Positions 1 to 8,134 of a stretch of DNA of 64,000 nt are shown piece after piece (the stretch's first letter is position 1; each line of letters starts with the position of its first letter). The notes under the pieces were generated by a model, which ran no database searches, had not been told where the DNA came from, and was given only the letters and a program-made list of their open reading frames with translations. This DNA comes from Mucilaginibacter kameinonensis (GTDB lineage: Bacteria; Bacteroidota; Bacteroidia; Sphingobacteriales; Sphingobacteriaceae): the NCBI RefSeq assembly GCF_003675385.1, contig NZ_RCWZ01000003.1:248001-312000 (forward strand), read 5' to 3'. The position numbers and the translations under genes were made by a program.

Positions 1-225
1 TCATTCATTTTATATTTACTCTGTTACAGAATAAAAAAAATTCAATCTTTAAAACATAAACGTGATAGATCAGATTATACAATATATTCCAAATGCTATT
101 GCGAATTTAAAACTACCCATTTTATAATATGTACTTATCGGCAGCTTTTCAATACTGCCGGGCACACTTACATATTGCAGCCGGTCATTCAGTCGTTTCG
201 TTAACAGTGCCCAATAGATATACCT

Positions 226-1599
226 ATGTCTGCAATTGTAACCACCTTTCACCTGGAAATCATTAAAAACCTGTGCCTTGAAAAGGCAGGTATAAAATCG
301 ATAAAGCCTTCTGACTGCCGGATAATATCTTTTCTGATTATGAAAGATACCAGCCTTAATATAAGTGAAACAACCTTGAAGCGTTTGTTCGGCCTGGCTA
401 TCAGCAAATTCAGTCCTTCTCTTTTTACAGTCAGTGCATTGGCTGTTTACTGCGGATTCGAAGGATGGGACAGTTTTTGTCGTGTTTACCCCATAAAAAA
501 AATTCCTGATGCAGGCCTTCCCATGGGTTGGTACCATCTGCAGTTCCGCGCACGCGAGGCCAGCGATTTTACATTACAGGCATTGAAGAACAAATCGGGT
601 ATTCCCTACCGTCAAACTATAGCACGGGAATTCATGGATGATTATTTTCGCGCGTTTGACGAATCCGGCCTGACGGGCTCGGTCATCACAGGTCCTGCAG
701 GTTATGGCAAGACCATTGCACTTTGTCATTGGCTGGATGAGCAATCTGAAAGCAGTAACGATGTTGTACTTTTTTACAGCAGCATTGCTTTAATGAGCGT
801 TTTGCATGGTGGTAAAAGCATAGACGACTGGATGGCCTTTTTGCTCGGTTTTCATACCGAGGCGGTCTTCAACGAAATGATCGATGGAAGGGAAAATGGT
901 AAATTCTACCTTGTGTTGGATGGGATGGACGACCATATGTTTAAAAAAGAACAATTCCACCTTTTATTAAATCAGTTGTCGCACCTCCATGCCTTTTACC
1001 GGCAATTCGAGTGGTTTAAGCTGGTGCTGACTATGCGTTCCACAACCTGGATTAATTATAAGCATGAACTGGAATCGGGCGAAAACAAATGGTTTACTGC
1101 CTTTCGCGACCACGAAGAGTGCATCAACATGCCGCTGTTTTCTTACAGGGAAATTCAATTATTACGTGATCGTATCAGCGCGCGATCAGCGAAGAAGTTA
1201 AGCCTGGAGCAGGCCGAAAGCTTTTGTCACCCGCTTTACTTTCAATATTATTGCCAGATGGAGAAAGGAGCCTTTCCGGTATCCGGGGCTGAAAGGATTT
1301 TATCTTACGAGCTGAGTTCATTATTTATGCTCAATAAGGTATACGTTGGCTATTACGCGGCGGAAAAAGTATCGCTCCTGCAGCAATTGGCGGATATGTT
1401 AGATTTCGGGGATGAACATTACCAGGTGGAAAAACTAAAAGTAATGAACATCCTGAATAAGTATGACCAGGCATTTCGTGAATTGTTAAGTGCAGGCGTG
1501 CTGCGCAGCTCAATATCAGCACCGGCCACAAGTTTGCCCACCACATCCGGTTCGGAAACCCTGATTTTGTGTTTCATACGATTGCCCGCAGTATGTTAA
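226..1599 (+). CDS. STAND/NACHT-type P-loop NTPase, N-terminal part (frameshifted)
   Basis: Residues 1-90 match a helical N-terminal domain common in Bacteroidota regulatory proteins (pattern ISETTLKRLFG ... FTVSALAVYCGFEGWDSFC). A Walker A motif GPAGYGKT lies at about residues 156-163 and a Walker B-like LVLDGMDD at about 229-236, the form typical of STAND ATPases. Such proteins couple ligand sensing to ATP-driven switching, often in signalling or anti-phage defence, but nothing here fixes the role. The last 27 or so residues are low-quality; in the frame starting at position 1503 the reading continues as AQLNISTGHKFAHH and runs on into the next entry. The original gene therefore covered about 226-2828 and has lost one base, or gained two, near position 1500. 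Confidence 0.75.
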   Translation: MSAIVTTFHLEIIKNLCLEKAGIKSIKPSDCRIISFLIMKDTSLNISETTLKRLFGLAISKFSPSLFTVSALAVYCGFEGWDSFCRVYPIKKIPDAGLPMGWYHLQFRAREASDFTLQALKNKSGIPYRQTIAREFMDDYFRAFDESGLTGSVITGPAGYGKTIALCHWLDEQSESSNDVVLFYSSIALMSVLHGGKSIDDWMAFLLGFHTEAVFNEMIDGRENGKFYLVLDGMDDHMFKKEQFHLLLNQLSHLHAFYRQFEWFKLVLTMRSTTWINYKHELESGENKWFTAFRDHEECINMPLFSYREIQLLRDRISARSAKKLSLEQAESFCHPLYFQYYCQMEKGAFPVSGAERILSYELSSLFMLNKVYVGYYAAEKVSLLQQLADMLDFGDEHYQVEKLKVMNILNKYDQAFRELLSAGVLRSSISAPATSLPTTSGSETLILCFIRLPAVC

Positions 1600-2828
1600 A
1601 CGATAACGGCGACCGGTTTGACGCAAAGCTGGTTGACCTTATCAATACCCGTTTTGGCAAACATAAAGCAAAGATTCCGGTGTTAAAATGGTGTTTGATG
1701 CATGCACTGAAAACCGGCCAGCGTACTGGTTTCCAGTATCTCTCCGGAGCCGATCTTAACCTAAACGAGAAATCAGACCTGATTTTGTTTTTAGGCGACC
1801 TGCTGGAGAAGGTTAGCGTTTCGATGAAAAAGGAAGAATCTTTCTGGCAATTCTTCAACGAGGACGCTGGCGACAGATTGTTCGACTTTTTCTTCGGACT
1901 GGAACTGATCAACGAGGATTACAAAACAACGTTAAATACACTACTTAAATTTGAGTTGAACAGTTACAAGAAAATCATTGTTTACACGACGCTGGGTATT
2001 ATCGCTGTTATCAATCTCAATATGAAGGAACTGGAGAAACAGATTATCAGGCTTAAGAATATGGAAAGCTATAATTCTGCAGGCTTTTCATTCAACCCGT
2101 TAAATTGCCTTGAGCTGATTTTTAACTACCTGAAACATGGCACGATCCGGTCAGACCTTATGCGGGGGTTGGCGAAAAATGCTTTTTTGCTGCAAGTGCC
2201 AACTCAGCATGGAAATGCGGCATCCGACCTGGTTTTTTTGTTGGGAATTTATACCTTTTGCGGGTTTCTTCCCGGAATCCGCAGTAAGGGGCTATTACGA
2301 AAACTGAGCCTCTTATCTTCTGCCGACAAGGTTCAAAATACTTTGTCTGTGTTTGATTTTTTCAAGCGGATGATTACGGCAGATATACATTTCAGAAATG
2401 GAGAGCATGCTGCCGTAAGCGCGATATTTACGAAAGTTCATACTTCTTATGGATTACAGCATGACCTGTTAACACCATATATGGAAACTTTATTGTTAAG
2501 TCTCAAAATTAAAATGATGTTAACATCAGGTACGAGCGATCTTATCCCGTTCGAAATTAAAGGAATACACGCCGTCACCGAGGTATCCGGAAGCAAATTA
2601 ACTAAATTGTATCTTGATTCCCTTCTGATCAGGCATGAGCAATTGATGTCAAGGCATCCTGATCTTAAAAGAGAGCTTGCTTACGACATCATGAAAGTTA
2701 TCAGCAAACAGGAGTTAAACCAAAACTTGATATTTTTCGAGCAAGATCTTTCCCGCTGGCAAGTTTTGAATACAACAGGGATCAACTCCATTACATGGGT
2801 TTCGGCGAAGACATCGTCAAGGTTTTAA
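1569..2828 (+). CDS. STAND/NACHT-type NTPase, C-terminal part (after frameshift)
   Basis: This is the continuation of the NTPase that starts at 226. The frame is open from about 1503, and the ATG at 1569 is only the first start codon within it, so independent translation is doubtful. The protein is rich in Leu-Lys helices throughout (for example FYFLKHGTIR-like and KLTKLYLDSLLI segments), consistent with the helical repeat sensor half of a STAND protein; I recognise no named repeat family. The last residues (about 2762-2828) overlap the start of the DUF3945-like gene in another frame and do not look like a natural end, so the 3' end may have been replaced by a recombination junction. Confidence 0.6.
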   Translation: MFHTIARSMLNDNGDRFDAKLVDLINTRFGKHKAKIPVLKWCLMHALKTGQRTGFQYLSGADLNLNEKSDLILFLGDLLEKVSVSMKKEESFWQFFNEDAGDRLFDFFFGLELINEDYKTTLNTLLKFELNSYKKIIVYTTLGIIAVINLNMKELEKQIIRLKNMESYNSAGFSFNPLNCLELIFNYLKHGTIRSDLMRGLAKNAFLLQVPTQHGNAASDLVFLLGIYTFCGFLPGIRSKGLLRKLSLLSSADKVQNTLSVFDFFKRMITADIHFRNGEHAAVSAIFTKVHTSYGLQHDLLTPYMETLLLSLKIKMMLTSGTSDLIPFEIKGIHAVTEVSGSKLTKLYLDSLLIRHEQLMSRHPDLKRELAYDIMKVISKQELNQNLIFFEQDLSRWQVLNTTGINSITWVSAKTSSRF

Positions 2829-3640
2829 ATACCAAAATGGAACAGAACCTGACGGAGTTTACACTCGACCATACACGCAAGTTCGGAAAAGATGAACTGC
2901 ATTCGGTGCTGTATTTTTCGAAAGGGGATGATGCCGCTAAAGACCTTACCTTTTTTAACCGTTTTACTTCGACGCTGAAGAAAGAGGGCATGGAAGACCT
3001 GTCACAGACTTTCTTTATCGGGCCCAAATTTAACTACACGCTCCAGGAACGCTACAACATGATGGACGGTCGTGCGGTTTACCGGGAACAACCAGTTTTG
3101 GAAAAGAAAGAAATCGATGGTAAATTGAAAATGGTGCCGACCGGTGAAACCTACTGGGCCTGGCGGGCGCTTAACTTCAAGGAAGCGGATCAGCACGGGA
3201 ACTTTCTACCAAAAATGATCCGCTGGCATGACCAGGGGAAGGTATTGGAAAAATTCCCGATTGTCGGTGCAGAAGAGAAATACATGCAGGAGCGTTTATT
3301 GGCGCAATTGCAAAAAGGCAACCAGGTCGAAGTTAACGTATTGCAGGACGGGCTGGAGACAAAAGCTAAAATGGTCGCGAATGCGCCGATGATGCGCATC
3401 GACTTTTATGATGAGAACGGCCAAAAGCTGGATATTAAACCGGTGAACAGGCAGGCCTTTGAGCAAAGCCAGAAATCTGATTCATCACCGCAGGAAGTTC
3501 AACGGGCAGCTATGGCTAAAGTAGCACAAGCCAAAGAGGGCACTCCGGCTGCGGACCAGGCAATACCGGCTGCTCAGCAAGCGGCGGCTGAACAAAAACA
3601 CGAACCTGCTCCGCAGCGCAAGCAAGCTGTTAAGATCTGA
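2795..3640 (+). CDS. DUF3945-like mobile-element protein
   Basis: The 281-residue product has the pattern of the DUF3945/DUF4099 proteins carried by Bacteroidota conjugative and integrative elements: GFGEDIVKVLNTKMEQ at the start, FFNRFTSTLKKE, SQTFFI, YNMMDGRAVYREQ, WRALNFKEADQHGNF, and a C-terminal Gln/Ala/Pro-rich low-complexity tail. The biochemical role of the family is unknown. Similarity seems to begin upstream of the ATG (codons from 2762 read FEYNRDQLHYMGFGED) with no in-frame start codon there, so the N-terminus was probably clipped when it was joined to the end of the NTPase gene. It is followed after 2 nt by the small winged-helix gene. Confidence 0.7.
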   Translation: MGFGEDIVKVLNTKMEQNLTEFTLDHTRKFGKDELHSVLYFSKGDDAAKDLTFFNRFTSTLKKEGMEDLSQTFFIGPKFNYTLQERYNMMDGRAVYREQPVLEKKEIDGKLKMVPTGETYWAWRALNFKEADQHGNFLPKMIRWHDQGKVLEKFPIVGAEEKYMQERLLAQLQKGNQVEVNVLQDGLETKAKMVANAPMMRIDFYDENGQKLDIKPVNRQAFEQSQKSDSSPQEVQRAAMAKVAQAKEGTPAADQAIPAAQQAAAEQKHEPAPQRKQAVKI

Positions 3641-3642
3641 GT

Positions 3643-3951
3643 ATGGAGTTGTACAGGCCTTTATGGGTATTCTTTGAACGGGTCGGCAACGATCCCCGGA
3701 TCTGTATTGCCCATATCGGCCTTTTTGCTACGCTCCTGCAGTTGTGGCAAAGCGCTGGCTTTCCGGATCATATCGAGGCTTATAGTTACGAGGTGATGGA
3801 GGTGGCCCGGATTTCGTCGCGGGCTACCTATCATCGCTGTATCCGTGACCTGCATGAGTTTGGTTATTTACAGTATTTCCCCTCTTTCAATAAGAAGAGG
3901 CGCAGTAAAATCATTCTTGTTCCCCGGGATCTGCCTGTTTGCAAAAGATAA
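3643..3951 (+). CDS. small winged-helix-like protein, copy 1
   Basis: This 102-residue protein has the arrangement of a small winged-helix DNA-binding protein: a helical first half (ICIAHIGLFATLLQLWQ), then VARISSRATYHRCIRDLHEFGYLQYFPSF and a basic tail. Proteins of this shape sit beside excisionase-type HTH genes on Bacteroidota integrative elements. It starts 2 nt after the DUF3945-like stop codon, suggesting co-transcription. It is clearly paralogous to the protein at 4433-4723 (shared RI-WHL/AHIGL, TYHRCI/TYHKCI, YGY/FGY) and to the fragment at 4011-4130. A regulatory role on the element is an inference. Confidence 0.7.
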   Translation: MELYRPLWVFFERVGNDPRICIAHIGLFATLLQLWQSAGFPDHIEAYSYEVMEVARISSRATYHRCIRDLHEFGYLQYFPSFNKKRRSKIILVPRDLPVCKR

Positions 3952-4010
3952 ACATTAACTGCAGGAAATTAAAAAATCATAATGCCAGAATATACACCAA
4001 TACGAGAACC

Positions 4011-4130
4011 ATGGAACATCAAATTATAAACATCGCAAAGATTTCAGGTAGTATGAGTTATCGTAACCATATCGTGTATCTATTTGACGCCGGATATACT
4101 TTATCAATACCATCATTCAAAAGAAATTGA
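4011..4130 (+). pseudogene. remnant of the same winged-helix family, copy 2
   Basis: The 39-codon frame encodes INIAKISGSMSYRNHI ... FDAGYTLSIPSF, which lines up with VARISSRATYHRCIRDLHEFGYLQYFPSF of copy 1. Only the C-terminal recognition half survives. The open frame extends upstream to 3939, overlapping the end of copy 1, but that part has no family likeness. It is best read as a decayed tandem duplicate. Confidence 0.5.
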
Positions 4131-4158
4131 TGCAACAAGATCAAATATTACCTAGACC

Positions 4159-4431
4159 ATGAATGTAGAGATTATTACCAAAGAAGATCTGCAGGCTTTC
4201 AGGCTGCAATTACTTCATGATATCAATGCTTTGTTAAACACAAAAAAAGATATACAAAAAGAATGGCTCAAAGGTGCTGAAGTCAGGCAACTGTTAAAAG
4301 TATCACCCGGCACATTGCAAAATCTCCGGACGGGAGGCAGACTATCTTACTCCAAGGTTGGGGGAACTTATTATTATCGTCATCAGGACATCATTAAATT
4401 ATTGGAAAACAGCAGGGAGGCATTTCGTTAA
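4159..4431 (+). CDS. excisionase-type helix-turn-helix protein
   Basis: The 90-residue protein has a predicted coiled N-terminus (residues 1-35) and then EWLKGAEVRQLLKVSPGTLQ, NLRTGGRLSYSKVGGTYYYR and HQDIIKLLE. This is the HTH_17/MerR-like excisionase fold: the tandem 'LKGAEVRQLLKVSPGTLQ' helices and the 'G-L-YSKVGGTYYY' wing. In Bacteroidota these are encoded on integrative elements and direct excision or transcription. The ATG at 4433 of the next gene follows directly, so the two are probably one transcript. No integrase or relaxase is present in the window. Confidence 0.8.
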   Translation: MNVEIITKEDLQAFRLQLLHDINALLNTKKDIQKEWLKGAEVRQLLKVSPGTLQNLRTGGRLSYSKVGGTYYYRHQDIIKLLENSREAFR

Positions 4432-4432
4432 T

Positions 4433-4723
4433 ATGTCTGCTACTCAACATTTATCCCGTTTATTTCACTGCTTCAGCGAAGACACCCGGATTACAGTCTG
4501 GCACCTGAGTCTCTATATGGCGATATACTTTTTATGGCAGTCCACCGGTATGAAAAAATCTATAAACATTTCCCGAAGGAAACTTATGAAGTTATCCCGT
4601 ATTCAAAGTAATATCACTTATCACAAATGCATTAGCCAGCTTCAGGACTATGGCTATATCAGGTACACACCATCTTACCACCCGCTCCTCGGTAGCCGTG
4701 TGGAACTGTTGCTCGTTCCATAA
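4433..4723 (+). CDS. small winged-helix-like protein, copy 3
   Basis: The 96-residue product is a paralogue of the protein at 3643-3951: RITVWHLSLYMAIYFLWQS, then LSRIQSNITYHKCISQLQDY and GYIRYTPSYHP with a C-terminal strand. The ATG at 4433 is chosen because it follows the HTH gene's stop within 2 nt and everything upstream in this frame lies inside that gene. A DNA-binding or element-control role is likely from fold and context; the exact target is unknown. Confidence 0.7.
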   Translation: MSATQHLSRLFHCFSEDTRITVWHLSLYMAIYFLWQSTGMKKSINISRRKLMKLSRIQSNITYHKCISQLQDYGYIRYTPSYHPLLGSRVELLLVP

Positions 4724-4750
4724 CCATCAATTGTCCGCTGACTCAACCTG

Positions 4751-4837
4751 TTAAACTTTTTTCACCATCATATGGCCGTGAGGGTTAGTCCATTCGCCGT
4801 TATTTTGTTGGTAACGTTTTAAAACTTTGATCCGCAT
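4751..4837 (-). CDS. possible 28-residue protein or gene remnant
   Basis: The minus strand reads MRIKVLKRYQQNNGEW ... GHMMVKKV and then stops. The composition is protein-like (basic, with aromatic and Gly-His turns) and unlike the surrounding frames, but it is very short and the frame closes a few codons upstream of the ATG. I do not recognise it. It could be a real small protein or the 3' end of a lost gene. Confidence 0.25.
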   Translation of the reverse strand: MRIKVLKRYQQNNGEWTNPHGHMMVKKV

Positions 4838-4884
4838 TCGTTTGCACTGATAAACCTGTTACTTCCCATTGTTTAAAGATATTT

Positions 4885-5016
4885 TTGCAGTCAAGCCCAG
4901 AGAAAGATAAATACTTAAAAATAACGATATATCAGGGAAACCAGCATCTTGGTGCGGCAACGGAACTGAATAAATTGAACGTTAACAATATGATCAATTA
5001 CATTAAATTTGAGTAG
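4885..5016 (+). pseudogene. coding-like remnant, function unknown
   Basis: A TTG-started frame of 43 codons reads KDKYLKITIYQGNQHLGAATE and then LNKLNVNNMINYIKFE before a TAG. It looks like protein-coding sequence but has no ATG or upstream continuation. It adds to the picture of a decayed element right boundary between 4.7 and 5.5 kb. Confidence 0.25.
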
Positions 5017-5089
5017 TATTGATCCCGACCAGCGGTGAAGTTTAATCCACAGAAATTCAAGCCTGTTCTCCATTTTAGGAATATAGTAA

Positions 5090-5419
5090 ATGATAGATCA
5101 CCTTTTTCTTAAATACCTTCTTACCCAACCCGTACATTGTGCACATTTTAATCTTGTGTTTGAAAACATTCGCGGGCTATCCGGGAATGTGCTTTTTAAA
5201 AGCAAGATGGGCCCAGCGGCGTTCAAAGGTAAATTCGTTATTCATCATGAACCGTTTTCTAACAAAGCTGTCATTACAATCGCTTTGGCAGGCGCAGTAT
5301 TTAAATCGGCAAACAAAAACAATATCATACCAGAGAGTTTGTTTGTTGCCGAGACAGAAACTTTTCAGGAAAAATTGGACAGCATCGACGCCATTGAAAG
5401 CAAAAATCCCGTGCCCTAA
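5090..5419 (+). CDS. small uncharacterised protein, FL-YL family (member 1)
   Basis: The 109-residue protein contains FLKYLL ... FNLVFENIRGLSGNVLFKSK and FKGKFVIHHEPFSNKAVIT. The same spaced pattern (FL-YL, FNL-F, LSG-V-F--K, F-G-F, E--SN, I--AV) is seen in the minus-strand protein at 56165-56416, so the two form a small family of unknown function. Nothing suggests a signal peptide or membrane segment. It is flanked by decayed sequence on both sides. An overlapping frame at 5139-5483 is a shadow. Confidence 0.5.
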   Translation: MIDHLFLKYLLTQPVHCAHFNLVFENIRGLSGNVLFKSKMGPAAFKGKFVIHHEPFSNKAVITIALAGAVFKSANKNNIIPESLFVAETETFQEKLDSIDAIESKNPVP

Positions 5420-5831
5420 TTGTCGCGCAAGGTGTCCAGGGGGCCTTGGCAAATTTTATTGTTCCCATGAATGGGCTTCATGAATCAGCTTGTCCAAGGA
5501 ACAAATCTCTGAAAGTTAATGGCCGGACAGTTTCCGCAAATTTTTGATAGCTTAAAAATTGGACACACGGGGTCGCTTGTCAACGCGACTCCTTGCGTGT
5601 TGGAACAACGAACAGTGTTACTGAATTTTAATTTTCAATATTAAAACGAGCTGCTACAATTGTCAATGTGTGATAAAAGGCTGGTTGCTCTCTTCCGGAA
5701 GGCGTTAGTCATGCCTTCGGAAGATCTAAGTACAATCATTCGCTTATTATTTTTAACGCTGACGCTAAAACCGCACCGCAGCCTTTGCATCATTGGAGGC
5801 ATCATTCCTTTTACGACAATATTGCGTATCA
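5420..5831. other. gene-poor stretch with two hairpins
   Basis: No convincing gene is seen. An imperfect hairpin with a 7-of-8 bp stem lies at 5568-5592 (ggggtcgc / gcgactcc), and another at 5692-5723 (cttccggaaggc / gccttcggaag, one bulge). A 63-codon minus-strand frame at 5641-5832 starts inside the stop codon of the cold-shock gene upstream (TAATG), but it contains the second hairpin and resembles nothing I know, so I do not call it. Confidence 0.4.
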
Positions 5832-6284
5832 TTAATTTGATTTCAAGACTTTGACAGCGCTCGCCCCTTTCAATCCTTGCTCTATTTCGAAAGTAACGTT
5901 ATCGTTTTCTTTGATCGCAAACGCGGCCGCATTAATGTGAACAAAAACGCTTTCATGGGTCTGCGCATCTTTGATAAATCCGAATCCCTTAGATTCATTG
6001 AAGAAGGTGACCGTACCTTTTCTTACAGGCTCGCTCTCTACCTCTTCCTGTTTGAGCGTAGAGATCTGGATGTCCTGTGCAATTACTCTTTTTTGGTTAC
6101 CACGCTCCTGGGGTACAGAGGTAATGTTACCGCTTGCATCTACGTAGGCCATCATATCTTCCAAGCCCTGGCCTTTTACTGCGTTCGTTTTACGGACTTC
6201 AGATCGTTCTTTTTTGTCCTGTTGCTTTTTGAACTTTTTCTTCTCACGCTCTTTTTTATTAAAAGTTTCGGTTGACTTACCCAT
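5832..6284 (-). CDS. cold-shock-domain protein with basic N-terminal extension
   Basis: The C-terminal 65 residues form a cold-shock domain with RNP1 (KGFGFI) and RNP2 (SVFVHI), which bind single-stranded RNA or DNA. The N-terminal 85 residues begin MGKSTETFNKKEREKKK and are Lys/Glu-rich, then carry the conserved LEDMMAYVDASGNI segment; this two-part layout is widespread in Bacteroidota. The start at 6284 is preferred over 6338 because the longer version would read through the terminator hairpin at 6307-6335 and the family begins with MGKSTET. It lies downstream of a classical Csp gene and probably has its own promoter after that terminator. Confidence 0.85.
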   Translation of the reverse strand: MGKSTETFNKKEREKKKFKKQQDKKERSEVRKTNAVKGQGLEDMMAYVDASGNITSVPQERGNQKRVIAQDIQISTLKQEEVESEPVRKGTVTFFNESKGFGFIKDAQTHESVFVHINAAAFAIKENDNVTFEIEQGLKGASAVKVLKSN

Positions 6285-6302
6285 ATTTTCTATTAGTGTA
6301 AC

Positions 6303-6337
6303 AAAAAAAGCATCCTCCGGATTGGAGGATGCTTTCA
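6303..6337 (-). terminator. intrinsic terminator after the cold-shock gene at 6356-6547
   Basis: A perfect 12-bp stem (aaagcatcctcc / ggaggatgcttt) with a 5-nt loop is followed on the minus strand by a run of seven T. It lies 20 nt downstream of the Csp stop codon. Confidence 0.85.
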
Positions 6338-6355
6338 CAATGATGATATAGTGTA

Positions 6356-6547
<192 letters not shown>

Positions 6548-6886
6548 TATATTGATTATTAATAAGTCCACAAGGTAGATAAAAACATTGACATATTTTC
6601 GATTTTGTAAAAATATTTAACAATTATTTAATTGAGAAAAGAAAAAATGGCAATATGAGAAACATAATGTAAGGTATATGGTTGCTTATTTATACATCCT
6701 TACTAAAATTGAAAGCTATTCACGTATTAGCTTTAACATCCCAAATCAGATTAATCCGTTCAGCATCCTGAGATATTGTTGTTCATTCTTGATGTTAAGG
6801 GTAATTCATCAATTACAGATTGTTCGGTAATCATTATATTGTAATGTGCGATAATTTAATATTTGATATCGCTGAGGGGTAAAGTG

Positions 6887-8134
6887 ATGTATGACTTTAA
6901 ATTAAATATGATAATGCTGAGAATATTTACCATCTGTTTTTGCCTGTTTCCTGCAATTACATTCGCGCAGGATGCATCCAATACAATCCCTAAACAAAGC
7001 GCTGTTAAAGATACTTCCAGGCAAACAGACCTGATTGACATTGCTAAGGACATGTTTAATATAGCGCCACAGAAACCAAGAGTACAGCGGGAAAAGAAAA
7101 TATATTTTTCGATCCTTCCCATTCCGGGTTCTGTGCCGGGCGGAGCCGGCCGGGCCTTGATCACCAGTACCACCGCGGGCACTTACCTCGGCCCTCAAAG
7201 CACGACCAATCTTTCCAGCGCGACTTTTGCACCCTATTGGAATTTGCACAGTAGGTTTGGCTTACCACTCCGTTCTAGTATCTGGCTTAAGGATAATAGC
7301 TGGAATATACAAGGGGATATGCGGTTCCTGAGATATCCGCAATATACCTGGGGTTTGGGCAGCAGAAATGACTACAGCGAAAAAACACTAATCAATTACA
7401 ATTACGTTCGTTTTTATCAGAGCGCACTTAAGCGAATTACCCCCTATTTCTTTGCGGGAGGAGGTTACAATATAGATTATCGCAGCGGCATTAAAAGTGA
7501 TGATCCGGCGATTGACTTAAAGCAATTCACCGGCTATAATTTCGGTACCGGCGGCAGCTCGGTTTCCTCCGGAATCAATCTGGCCTTGTTATACGACACC
7601 CGGAACAATTCCATCAATCCATTGCCAGGGTCCTATTTTAATCTTGTATACCGTATTAACCCTGCCTTTATGGGTAGCAATGATAGCTGGCATTCCTTGT
7701 ATTTGGATTACCGGAAATATGTCCCGCTCAACCCCGCTAATAAAAACCAACAAAACACGTTGGCATTTTGGTCTTACTTCTGGACAGTGCTGGGTGGCAA
7801 CACGCCCTATCTTGATTTGCCGAGCATCGGATGGGATCCATATAACCGGTCCGGTGAAGGCATTGATCAGAACCGCTACAGGGGCAAATCGCTGTTCTAT
7901 TTTGAAAGTGAATATCGCCGGGATATTACCGCCAACGGCCTCTTAGGCTTTGTTGCGTTCGCCAATGTAAATACGGTTAGTGGTTCAGGCACTTTCTTAA
8001 AATCATGGCACCCGGCTGCAGGAACAGGATTAAGGGTAAAATTCAATAAAGGCTCTAATACCAATATCGGTATTGATTATGCTTTCAGTAGAGGCTACAG
8101 CGCGGTAATATTGAATATCGGCGAATCATTTTAA
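6887..8134 (+). CDS. BamA/TamA-like outer-membrane beta-barrel protein
   Basis: The N-terminus (MYDFKLNMIMLRIFTICFC ... FAQ) is a signal peptide with a cleavage site near AFAQ-like 'TFAQ'. The mature part shows the pattern of the bacterial surface antigen (D15/Omp85) barrel: SILPIPGSVPGGAGRALIT, many alternating aromatic strands, the loop segment LLYDTRNNSINPLPGSYF, the YRGKSLFYFESEYRRDI segment and a final strand ending in Phe (NIGESF), the usual outer-membrane insertion signal. No POTRA repeats precede the barrel, so this is a short BamA-like protein rather than BamA itself. The ATG at 6887 follows GAGGGGT; an earlier in-frame start at 6863 is less likely. Cargo or partner is unknown. Confidence 0.8.
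   Translation: MYDFKLNMIMLRIFTICFCLFPAITFAQDASNTIPKQSAVKDTSRQTDLIDIAKDMFNIAPQKPRVQREKKIYFSILPIPGSVPGGAGRALITSTTAGTYLGPQSTTNLSSATFAPYWNLHSRFGLPLRSSIWLKDNSWNIQGDMRFLRYPQYTWGLGSRNDYSEKTLINYNYVRFYQSALKRITPYFFAGGGYNIDYRSGIKSDDPAIDLKQFTGYNFGTGGSSVSSGINLALLYDTRNNSINPLPGSYFNLVYRINPAFMGSNDSWHSLYLDYRKYVPLNPANKNQQNTLAFWSYFWTVLGGNTPYLDLPSIGWDPYNRSGEGIDQNRYRGKSLFYFESEYRRDITANGLLGFVAFANVNTVSGSGTFLKSWHPAAGTGLRVKFNKGSNTNIGIDYAFSRGYSAVILNIGESF

Noticed and set aside
70..537. 155-codon minus-strand frame at the left edge
   Set aside because: It overlaps the N-terminal domain of the NTPase gene, which has clear family likeness; the minus-strand product does not.
5641..5832. 63-codon minus-strand frame starting in the cold-shock gene's stop codon (TAATG)
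   Set aside because: The overlap looks like coupling, but the frame contains an imperfect hairpin, has unusual composition (many Met, Arg, Ser) and resembles no protein I know.
5877..6275. 132-codon plus-strand frame across the cold-shock-domain gene
   Set aside because: It is the antisense of a well-supported gene and rich in Phe/Leu as expected for a shadow of a Lys/Glu-rich protein.
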